Below, in pieces: positions 1-5,293 of a stretch of 5,608 bases of DNA. The stretch is from Alphaproteobacteria bacterium (GTDB taxonomy: Bacteria; Pseudomonadota; Alphaproteobacteria; Rhodobacterales; Rhodobacteraceae). Position 1 is the first letter of the stretch, and every line of letters starts with the position of its first letter. The translations under genes and the position numbers were made by a program. The notes below the pieces were generated by a model. It did no database searches. It had not been told where the DNA came from and was given only the letters and a program-made list of their open reading frames with translations. Location of the stretch: assembly GCA_030428025.1 (NCBI GenBank), contig JAUIBJ010000279.1, positions 1 to 5,608 of the forward strand. The letters run 5' to 3'.

Positions 1-536
1 ACAAGCGTGATCAGAACCGACCAATAGGCGACGATGCGGCGGCGCCCCCATTTGCGATAGACGTCCTCGCGCGTCTTCAGGATCGCGGGATAGGCGCCGA
101 GGCTGGCATTGTTGAGGAAGATCTGCCCGTTGATCTCGGCCAGCCGGACCGGGCGGCGCGCGCCCCGGGTCAGAAGCTGCACGGCCTCGGGGATTTCGGT
201 GGGGATGTCCAGCGAGCGGGCGAAATAGTTAAACGTGCCGAGCGGCAGGATGCCCATGGTCACCCCGGTGCCCTGCAACTCGCCGGCCACGGCGCAAACC
301 GTGCCGTCGCCGCCGGCGGCCACCACCATTTCGGCGCCCTCGGCCACCGCCTTGCGCGTTTCTGGCAGGATGTCCGAACCGCGTTCGAGAAGGCGCAACT
401 CGGCCTCCGGCGCGTATCGGGCCAGCGCCGCGCGGATCCGGCCGGGCGCGTCCTCGGTGTCGCGCTTGCCGGATTTGGCATTGACGAGCACGCATATGCG
501 GCCCGTCCGGGTGGTTTCTGCTGCCTTCCCCTGCAT
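1..536 (-). CDS. Diacylglycerol kinase family lipid kinase, N-terminal part (cut by left edge)
   Basis: The frame starts at an ATG (534-536 on the plus strand) and stays open to the window edge, giving 178 codons. The protein begins with a short polar stretch and then the NAKSG motif at residues 19-23, which starts the diacylglycerol kinase catalytic domain. The nucleotide-binding GGDGTV is at 75-80 and PLGTFNYFAR at 98-107, followed by the NNASLGAY segment typical of YegS/DgkB-like enzymes. By family, it should phosphorylate a lipid (diacylglycerol or a related substrate) with ATP at the inner membrane face; the substrate cannot be read from sequence. Relatives are about 300 residues, so a little over half is visible. 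A purine-rich GGGGA lies about 6 bases before the ATG and supports this start. It follows the MFS gene by 82 bases on the same strand. No functional link to the B12 genes is apparent. Confidence 0.9.
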   Translation of the reverse strand, partial: MQGKAAETTRTGRICVLVNAKSGKRDTEDAPGRIRAALARYAPEAELRLLERGSDILPETRKAVAEGAEMVVAAGGDGTVCAVAGELQGTGVTMGILPLGTFNYFARSLDIPTEIPEAVQLLTRGARRPVRLAEINGQIFLNNASLGAYPAILKTREDVYRKWGRRRIVAYWSVLITL

Positions 537-610
537 TTGCGTTCCCCGCCGTATTCCGCTCTCCGCTCGCCTTCAGTGACCGAACGCCGAAACGACGGTT
601 GCGTTCCCCG
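537..610 (-). repeat. 12-base direct repeat flanking the gap before the lipid kinase
   Basis: The 12-mer TTGCGTTCCCCG (plus strand) occurs at 537-548 and again, exactly, at 599-610, 62 bases apart. On the minus strand the first copy reads CGGGGAACGCAA and abuts the lipid kinase ATG, so it supplies the likely ribosome binding site. The second copy sits just after the MFS stop codon and has no start codon behind it. This may be a local duplication, a pair of protein-binding sites or chance. Confidence 0.6.
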
Positions 611-618
611 GCGGGGCG

Positions 619-1836
619 TCACGCGTCGCGGGGCCGGAGCGCCAGCCAGATCAACGCCCCGCCCGCCAGCGTCAGGAAGGGGATCATGGCGAGGTTGACC
701 GAGGCCCAGCCGGCCTCGGGTGTGCCGCCGGCGCAGTTCATCAGCCCGCCCGAGGCGAGCGAGGCCGCCGTCACGCCGCCGAAGACGATAAGATCGTTGA
801 GCCCCTGCATCCGTCCGCGCTCATGCGGCGCATGCGCACCCGCGAGCATCGTTGTCGCCCCGATGAAGCCGAAATTCCAGCCCAACCCCAAGAGGATCAG
901 CGCGAGAAAGAAATTCTCCAGCTCCACCCCCTGTAGTGCCACCGCACCGGCGCCGGCGAGGATCACGAGGCCCAGCCCCACGATCTTCTCCACTCCGAAG
1001 CGGGCGATCAGATGCCCGGTGAAGAGCGAGGGCGCGAACATCGCCAGAACGTGACCTGTGACGATATCGGCGGCATTGCCGGTGGAAAAGCCGCAGCCCA
1101 CCACCGCCAGCGGCGTCGAGGTCATCACCAGGTTCATCAGCGCATAGGACACGGTGGCGCAGATCACGGCCACGGCGATGCGCGGCGTGGTCAGCAACTC
1201 CCACCGGCTGCGCCCGCGCGGCGCGTCATCGCCAGGCTTGGGCGGTCGGGGGATGTCGAGGAAAAAGAACAGCAGTGCGCCCACGACATTGAGTGCGATC
1301 ACCGCCAGATAGGTGCCCAGGAACGGGATCACCATCGCCTCGGCTGTCAGCTTGACCAGCTGCGGCCCGATCACGGCGCTGGCCAGTCCCCCGGCCATCA
1401 CGTAGGAGATCGCACGGGGGCGAAATTCCTCGCTGGCGGTATCGGCAGCGGCAAATCGGTAAAAGCCCTGTGCCGACATGTAGGCGCCCGACATGAAGCT
1501 GCCTAGCAGGTAGACGGGGAAAGAGGCGGCATATAACCCCCAGGCCGCCACCGCCGCGCCCGCCGCGCCGATGCCCGCACCGATAAGAAAGCCCGCGCGA
1601 CGGCCCAAGCGCTGCATCGTCCAGCTGAGCGGCGTGGCCGAGACCATCGAGCCCAGGACGATCAGCGATATGGGCAGCGTGGCGAAACAGACATTGCTGG
1701 CCAGCGATTGACCGGCCAGCCCGCCGACGACGAAGATCATCGCCATCTGAGAGCCCAGAAAACCCTGCGCCAGCACCAGAACGAGGACGTTGCGGCGGGC
1801 TCGGCTGTCGCTTTGGGGAAGGGCTGCGTCGGTCAT
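619..1836 (-). CDS. MFS transporter, 12 predicted transmembrane segments
   Basis: This is a 405-residue polytopic membrane protein with the length and two-half design of the major facilitator superfamily. Hydrophobic segments lie at about 16-40, 48-70, 82-101, 104-125, 143-162 and 168-193. A charged central loop (about 194-217, proline- and arginine-rich) follows, then about 219-243, 254-275, 283-303, 307-331, 346-366 and 378-400. MQRLGRRAGF at 74-83 is the degenerate MFS motif A between TM2 and TM3; APHERGRMQGLND near 336-348 is its C-terminal counterpart. The substrate is not readable. From memory it resembles alphaproteobacterial transporters annotated as riboflavin transporter RfnT-like, but I cannot confirm this. 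The ATG at 1836 lacks a clear Shine-Dalgarno sequence. It lies 56 bases after cobB on the same strand, so transcription from the cob unit is possible, and transport of a cofactor, precursor or metal is conceivable but unproven. Confidence 0.88.
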   Translation of the reverse strand: MTDAALPQSDSRARRNVLVLVLAQGFLGSQMAMIFVVGGLAGQSLASNVCFATLPISLIVLGSMVSATPLSWTMQRLGRRAGFLIGAGIGAAGAAVAAWGLYAASFPVYLLGSFMSGAYMSAQGFYRFAAADTASEEFRPRAISYVMAGGLASAVIGPQLVKLTAEAMVIPFLGTYLAVIALNVVGALLFFFLDIPRPPKPGDDAPRGRSRWELLTTPRIAVAVICATVSYALMNLVMTSTPLAVVGCGFSTGNAADIVTGHVLAMFAPSLFTGHLIARFGVEKIVGLGLVILAGAGAVALQGVELENFFLALILLGLGWNFGFIGATTMLAGAHAPHERGRMQGLNDLIVFGGVTAASLASGGLMNCAGGTPEAGWASVNLAMIPFLTLAGGALIWLALRPRDA

Positions 1837-1892
1837 GGAAGCGGTGCTAAACCGCGGCGTTCAGATTGGCAAGAGCCGGCGTCAAGGAGCCC
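1837..1892 (-). other. cobB-MFS intergenic gap with small inverted repeat
   Basis: This 56-base gap contains a 5-bp inverted repeat, GCGGT (1841-1845) and ACCGC (1851-1855), just ahead of the MFS start. There is no T-run, so it is not a convincing terminator. A weak promoter-like pair on the minus strand (TTGCCA at 1872-1867 and TAGCAC at 1849-1844) matches consensus poorly. Together with the missing Shine-Dalgarno sequence, it allows but does not show a leaderless MFS transcript. Confidence 0.25.
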
Positions 1893-3170
1893 TCAGCCGG
1901 GCGGGGCCGCGTCGATCACATGGGCGAAACTGCCGGTGACGCGACCCCGGCGCAGGCCCATGTCGGGCAGAACCGTGCCTTCGGCATCCCGGGCTTCGAA
2001 CAGCACGTCGCCCTCGGCCCGCAGGGTGGTGGCATAATGGAACTCGTGTCCCGCGAGCTGGCAGGTGAACGGCCCGCCAAGCGGCGTGAGCCGGCGATAG
2101 CCCAGATGCAGCCGGCGCGTGGCGAAGGAGGTCTCGAGCCCAAGCAGCCCGGCCATCGCATGGCGGTTGCCCTCTGCATCCGTCAGGCTCTCGCCCAGCA
2201 CCATGTATCCGCCACATTCTCCATATACATCAGCGCTCTGTGCGGCATGTTTCAGGCTGTGGAGAAAGATTTCGGCACCTGCAAGCCGGCCCGCATGCAG
2301 TTCCGGATAGCCGCCCGGAAGAAAGACGAAACCGGCCTCCGGCACCGGCTCGTCCTTCAAGGGCGAGAAAAACCGTATCTCCGCCCCAAGCGCGCGCCAG
2401 TCGTCAAGCATATGCGGATAGGCGAAGGCGAAGGCCTTGTCCCGCGCCACCGCGATCACCTGCGCTGGCGGGTCAAGCCTGGCCGCCGTATCCGCCTCGG
2501 GAAGGGGGCGGGCCAGTGTCAGCAGCGCCTCCAAGTCGAGCGTCTCGGCCAGCGCTTCCGCCGCCGCTTCGATGAAGGCGTCGAGCCCTTCGCGCTCTCC
2601 CGCCTGCACCAGCCCCAGATGCCGCGAGGGCAGAGACAGCGCCCTGTCCCGCCGCAGCGCCGCCAATACCGGTAGGCCCGAGGGCGCGAGTGCCCGCCGC
2701 AGCATTGCCTCGTGCCGGGGGCTGCCAAGATTGTTGAGGATCACGCCGGCCACCCGCACCTCTCTGTCGAACCTGGCGAATCCGGCCACCAGAGGCGCCA
2801 CGGACCCCGCCATGCGACCGGCATCCACCACCAAAACAACCGGCAGGCGCAGACCTCGGGCCAGATCGGCCACCGCACCACGCCCGTCGGGCGGTGCGCC
2901 GTCGAACAGCCCCATCGACCCTTCGATCACCAGAAGCCCATCGCCCGCCGCCAGCGCCCGCAGCCGCTCCGGCGCCATCGCCCAGGCATCGAGATTCACA
3001 CAAGGTTCGTCACAGGCCGCCTCGTGAAAGCGCGGGTCGATATAGTCGGGGCCCGATTTCGCCCCCCGCACCGTCACGCCCGCTCGTGTGAGACATCGCA
3101 GCAGCGCCAGCGTCACCGTGGTCTTGCCCGCGCCCGAGGAGGGGGCGGCGACAATCAGCCCCGTGCCCAC
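1893..3170 (-). CDS. cobB: Cobyrinic/hydrogenobyrinic acid a,c-diamide synthase
   Basis: This enzyme amidates the a- and c-carboxylates of cobyrinic acid (CbiA) or hydrogenobyrinic acid (CobB) using glutamine and ATP in the cytoplasm. From the GTG start it has 425 residues. The N-terminal dethiobiotin-synthetase-like ATPase has a P-loop (APSSGAGKTT, 9-18), GAKSGPDYIDP (36-46), EGSMGLFDG (83-91) and VVDAGRMAGS (114-123). The C-terminal class I glutamine amidotransferase domain has LPGGYPELH (284-292), the nucleophile Cys319 in GECGGYM and the histidines of GHEFHY (374-379). GTG at 3170 is preferred because GAGG lies 5 bases before it and the family fold begins at once. The frame is also open to a TTG at 3245, but those 25 codons run through the hairpin repeat and the TTG has no Shine-Dalgarno sequence. 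It lies 91 bases after cobA. CobB versus CbiA depends on whether cobalt is inserted late or early, which the window does not show. Confidence 0.95.
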   Translation of the reverse strand: MGTGLIVAAPSSGAGKTTVTLALLRCLTRAGVTVRGAKSGPDYIDPRFHEAACDEPCVNLDAWAMAPERLRALAAGDGLLVIEGSMGLFDGAPPDGRGAVADLARGLRLPVVLVVDAGRMAGSVAPLVAGFARFDREVRVAGVILNNLGSPRHEAMLRRALAPSGLPVLAALRRDRALSLPSRHLGLVQAGEREGLDAFIEAAAEALAETLDLEALLTLARPLPEADTAARLDPPAQVIAVARDKAFAFAYPHMLDDWRALGAEIRFFSPLKDEPVPEAGFVFLPGGYPELHAGRLAGAEIFLHSLKHAAQSADVYGECGGYMVLGESLTDAEGNRHAMAGLLGLETSFATRRLHLGYRRLTPLGGPFTCQLAGHEFHYATTLRAEGDVLFEARDAEGTVLPDMGLRRGRVTGSFAHVIDAAPPG

Positions 3171-3173
3171 GCC

Positions 3174-3180
3174 ATCCTCT
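3174..3180 (-). promoter_or_regulatory. Ribosome binding site deciding the cobB GTG start
   Basis: On the minus strand AAAGAGGA (3182-3175) sits just before GTG at 3170; its GAGG core is 5 bases from the start. An ATG at 3175-3173 is out of frame with cobB. This site lies in the tail of the hairpin repeat, so the repeat seems to supply the translation signal for cobB. Confidence 0.55.
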
Positions 3181-3196
3181 TTATCTTGCCCGACAT

Positions 3197-3242
3197 ACTC
3201 CGGGGGAGTCCCGGATGAAATCCGGGAAAGGGGCAGCGCCCC
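3197..3242 (-). repeat. Three tandem hairpins between cobA and cobB (probable interspersed intergenic repeat)
   Basis: Three perfect inverted repeats lie almost end to end. ACTCC (3197-3201) pairs with GGAGT (3205-3209). CCCGGAT (3210-3216) pairs with ATCCGGG (3220-3226) around a GAA loop. GGGGC (3230-3234) pairs with GCCCC (3238-3242). Read on the minus strand, the first stem after cobA (GGGGC/GCCCC) is followed by TTTC, a poor T-run, so at most it is a weak terminator or attenuator. From memory, very similar strings with this CCCGGAT stem, a CTCCCCCGGAGTAT core and a GGCAAGAT tail recur between genes in Rhodobacterales; I cannot check this here. The module could alter cobB expression relative to cobA. 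Confidence 0.7.
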
Positions 3243-3261
3243 CAAACACGTCTACGGAACG

Positions 3262-4113
3262 TCAAGACGCCTCGGCCGGGCGCCCCCGGTCGAGCGGGTC
3301 GAGGTTGCGGGGCGCCTCGCCCTTCAGCATCCCCTGCCAGTCGAGCACCTGGCGCATCAGCACCGATCGTCCGATGCAGAGAATCGCCGGCGGCTCCAGT
3401 CCGCTCGCCGCGATATCGCCGGCGAGCGCCGCAAGCGTCGTCTCCAGCACCTGCTGATCGCCGGTGGTGGCGGATGTGACCACGGCGCAGGGCTCCTCCG
3501 ACGGCCGGCCCGCCGCCATCAGGGCGCCCGAAATCTGCTCGGCATGTTTCATGCCCATGTAGATCACGATCACCTGGCTGCCCTCGGCAATGGCCCTCCA
3601 GTTGAGCGAGGAGGGCGTTTGACCGGACTGGTCATGCCCGGTGACGAAGGTCACCGACTGGTTGACGTCGCGGTGGGTGACGGGGATGCCGGCATAGGCC
3701 AGACCGCCGATGCCCGCGCTGATGCCGGGGATGATGCGGATGGGTACGCCGTGCTGCACCAGCGTCTGCGCCTCTTCCCCGCCGCGCCCGAACACGAAGG
3801 GGTCGCCCCCCTTCAGCCGCAGCACCCGCCGGCCCGCGCGCGCCAACTCGATCAGCCGCAGCGAGATGTCGCGCTGAACGGCCGACGGCTTGCCGCCGCG
3901 CTTGCCGGCATAGATCGCCTCGGCCTGAGGCGCCCAGTCGAGAATGCGCGGCTCGACCAGCGCGTCGTAGATCACCACGTCGGCCTGGACGAGCGCATTC
4001 ACCGCGTGCAGGGTCATCAGCCCGGGATCGCCGGGCCCGGCTCCGCAGAGCCAGACCCAGCCGGGTTCGAGCACGGGCCAGGGGCCGCCGGGAAGAGAAA
4101 GCGAGTCGGTCAT
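3262..4113 (-). CDS. cobA: Uroporphyrinogen-III C-methyltransferase (SUMT)
   Basis: CobA transfers two methyl groups from S-adenosylmethionine to C-2 and C-7 of uroporphyrinogen III, making precorrin-2, the branch point to cobalamin (and siroheme). The 283-residue protein is a stand-alone SUMT with no CysG-type dehydrogenase/ferrochelatase part. It shows the tetrapyrrole methylase signatures in order: GAGPGDPGL (24-32), VVIYDALV (46-53), GKRGG (70-74), the strongly conserved LRLKGGDPFVFGRGGEE (98-114), PGISAG (129-134), AGIPVTHRD (141-149) and TGHD (158-161). ATG at 4113 fits the usual N-terminus, although its Shine-Dalgarno sequence is weak. The frame is open far upstream, antisense to cbiD, but that part has no family similarity. 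It is first in the leftward unit and divergent from cbiD, placing both B12 units under one control region. Confidence 0.96.
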   Translation of the reverse strand: MTDSLSLPGGPWPVLEPGWVWLCGAGPGDPGLMTLHAVNALVQADVVIYDALVEPRILDWAPQAEAIYAGKRGGKPSAVQRDISLRLIELARAGRRVLRLKGGDPFVFGRGGEEAQTLVQHGVPIRIIPGISAGIGGLAYAGIPVTHRDVNQSVTFVTGHDQSGQTPSSLNWRAIAEGSQVIVIYMGMKHAEQISGALMAAGRPSEEPCAVVTSATTGDQQVLETTLAALAGDIAASGLEPPAILCIGRSVLMRQVLDWQGMLKGEAPRNLDPLDRGRPAEAS

Positions 4114-4134
4114 TGGCCCGTTATGCCCCTGAAA

Positions 4135-4157
4135 CGCCCGGCGGAAAAGGCCGGGCG
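4135..4157 (-). promoter_or_regulatory. 8-bp inverted repeat in the cobA leader
   Basis: CGCCCGGC (4135-4142) is the exact reverse complement of GCCGGGCG (4150-4157), with a 7-base purine-rich loop (4143-4149). It lies 21 bases before the cobA ATG. In RNA it would make a very stable hairpin in the cobA 5' leader, close enough to affect ribosome loading; as DNA it could be an operator. No regulator family can be assigned. Confidence 0.45.
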
Positions 4158-4206
4158 CGACCAGCCACCCCCCCGGCAGCGACATCCCTCTTGCGTGTTT
4201 TCGCGA

Positions 4207-4235
4207 TTGGCCTCTTGCCAGTGCGCGCCTATAGT
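4207..4235 (+). promoter_or_regulatory. Candidate sigma-70-type promoter for cbiD-cobK
   Basis: TTGGCC (4207-4212) and TATAGT (4230-4235) are separated by 17 bases; the -10 matches consensus at five of six positions. Transcription would start near 4242, only about 5 bases before the cbiD ATG. No Shine-Dalgarno sequence precedes that ATG, which fits an almost leaderless message. Confidence 0.45.
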
Positions 4236-4257
4236 CCGCCGCTGACATGGCCCGCAA
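4228..4257 (-). promoter_or_regulatory. Candidate promoter for cobA, overlapping the cbiD -10
   Basis: On the minus strand TTGCGG (4257-4252, within the first cbiD codons) and TATAGG (4233-4228) are separated by 18 bases. The -10 shares its TATA core with the opposite-strand cbiD promoter. It would give cobA a leader of about 110 bases carrying the 8-bp hairpin. Only three of six -35 and four of six -10 bases match consensus, so this is tentative. Confidence 0.28.
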
Positions 4258-5293
4258 ACCCGACACCCCCCTGCGCCGCGGCTGGACCACGGGCGCTTGC
4301 GCCACCGCGGCCACGCGGGCGGCGCTGATGGGGCTCTGGGGCGAGGGGCGGCCCGAGCGGGTGCGCATCACCCTGCCGCGCGGCGAGCGGCCCGATTTCG
4401 CCGTGGCGCATTGGGCGGCGGGCGAGGGCTGGGCCGAAGCCGGCGTCATAAAGGATGCGGGCGACGACCCGGACGTGACCCACGGCGCTCTGGTGAAGGC
4501 GCGGGTCTCGGCTTCGCCGGGCGGAGTGGTCTTCTCCGCGGGCGAGGGGGTGGGCACCGTCACAATGCCCGGCCTGCCCATTCCGCCCGGAGAGCCCGCG
4601 ATCAACCCCGTGCCACGGCAGATGATGCAGGACACTGTGGCCGAGATGGCCGCGCGGCTGGGACAGGCGGGCGATGTGCGCATCGAGATATCCATCCCCG
4701 GCGGCGCGGCGCTGGCCCAGCAGACATGGAACCCGCGCCTTGGGATCAAGGGGGGGCTGTCGGTGCTGGGCACCACCGGCATCGTGCGGCCCTTCTCCTG
4801 CGCGGCCTGGATCGCCTCGATCCATCGCGGCATCGACGTGGCCCGCGCACAAGGTCTGACCCATGTCGCCGGCTGCACCGGGGCGACCAGCGAAAAGGCG
4901 GTGCAGGCGTTTTATGGCCTGCCCGATCACGCGATGCTGGACATGGGCGATTTTGCCGGGGGGATGCTGAAATATCTGGCCAGGCACCCGGTGCCGCGCG
5001 TTACCGTGGGCGGCGGCATCGGCAAGCTGACCAAGCTCGCCCAAGGCGCGCGCGACCTGCATTCGGGCCGTAGCCAGGTGGATTTTGACGCGCTGGCGCG
5101 CGCGCTCGGGACGGACGATGTAGCCTACATGAACACCGCGCTTCAGGTACTTGAAGAGGTGGGGGAAAGCTACGCCAAATGGGTGGCGGAATCGGCGCTG
5201 ACGCAGGTGCGCGAGATGCTGCCCGAAGGGGTGGCGACCGATATCGTGGTGACCGATCGAAAGGGCGCGATTCTGGCGAGGGCGGGGGTATGA
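4247..5293 (+). CDS. cbiD: Cobalt-precorrin-5B (C1)-methyltransferase CbiD
   Basis: CbiD methylates C-1 of the corrin precursor (cobalt-precorrin-5B in the anaerobic route) with S-adenosylmethionine, replacing the function of CobF. The full 348-residue length is usual for the family. Conserved blocks are LRRGWTTGACATAAT (9-23), KDAGDDPDVTHG (69-80), GVGTVTMPGLPIPPGEPAIN (101-120) followed by PVPRQMM, NPRLGIKGGLSVLGTTGIV (162-180), GDFAGGMLKY (234-243) and GGGIGKLTKLAQG (255-267). CbiD is unrelated to the SUMT-like methylases elsewhere in the pathway. The ATG at 4247 puts RRGWTTGACAT at the normal distance from the N-terminus, though no Shine-Dalgarno sequence precedes it; translation may be near-leaderless. 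Its last codons overlap cobK by ATGA, implying translational coupling. CbiD with CobK suggests a mixed corrin pathway, as in some other proteobacteria. Confidence 0.96.
   Translation: MARKPDTPLRRGWTTGACATAATRAALMGLWGEGRPERVRITLPRGERPDFAVAHWAAGEGWAEAGVIKDAGDDPDVTHGALVKARVSASPGGVVFSAGEGVGTVTMPGLPIPPGEPAINPVPRQMMQDTVAEMAARLGQAGDVRIEISIPGGAALAQQTWNPRLGIKGGLSVLGTTGIVRPFSCAAWIASIHRGIDVARAQGLTHVAGCTGATSEKAVQAFYGLPDHAMLDMGDFAGGMLKYLARHPVPRVTVGGGIGKLTKLAQGARDLHSGRSQVDFDALARALGTDDVAYMNTALQVLEEVGESYAKWVAESALTQVREMLPEGVATDIVVTDRKGAILARAGV

Larger units (their letters stand above)
4114..4246. promoter_or_regulatory. Divergent control region between cobA and cbiD
   Basis: This 133-base non-coding stretch must hold the promoters of both B12 units unless they are read from elsewhere. 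It contains an 8-bp inverted repeat near cobA and a -10-like TATA element near cbiD. It is too short for a complete cobalamin riboswitch of about 200 nucleotides, and I see no clear B12 box, so any control by B12 probably works otherwise or further upstream. Confidence 0.6.

Noticed and set aside
606..616. CCCC-GGC-GGGG dyad just after the MFS stop as a terminator
   Set aside because: It is a four-bp stem with no following T-run, and half of it belongs to the 12-base direct repeat.
599..1506. Plus-strand frames opposite the MFS gene
   Set aside because: They are shadows of a membrane protein gene; the translations are soluble-looking, biased and domain-free.
1866..2675. Plus-strand frame of 269 codons opposite cobB
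   Set aside because: The opposite strand carries the clear CobB amidotransferase domain; this frame is Arg/Gln/His-rich with no motif.
4208..4220. TGGC-N5-GCCA dyad overlapping the cbiD -35 region as an operator
   Set aside because: The half-sites are only four bases long, easily expected by chance in GC-rich DNA.
3088..4245. Plus-strand frame of 385 codons opposite cobA and the cobB start
   Set aside because: It is antisense to cobA, crosses the hairpin repeat and the control region, and has no recognisable domain.
4114..4246. Cobalamin riboswitch controlling cobA or cbiD
   Set aside because: The region is only 133 bases, no convincing B12 box is present, and the likely promoter leaves cbiD nearly without a leader.
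4114..4878. Long minus-strand frame extending cobA upstream by 255 codons, antisense to cbiD
   Set aside because: It is a shadow of the GC-rich cbiD coding strand: no family similarity, and the SUMT N-terminus begins naturally at 4113.
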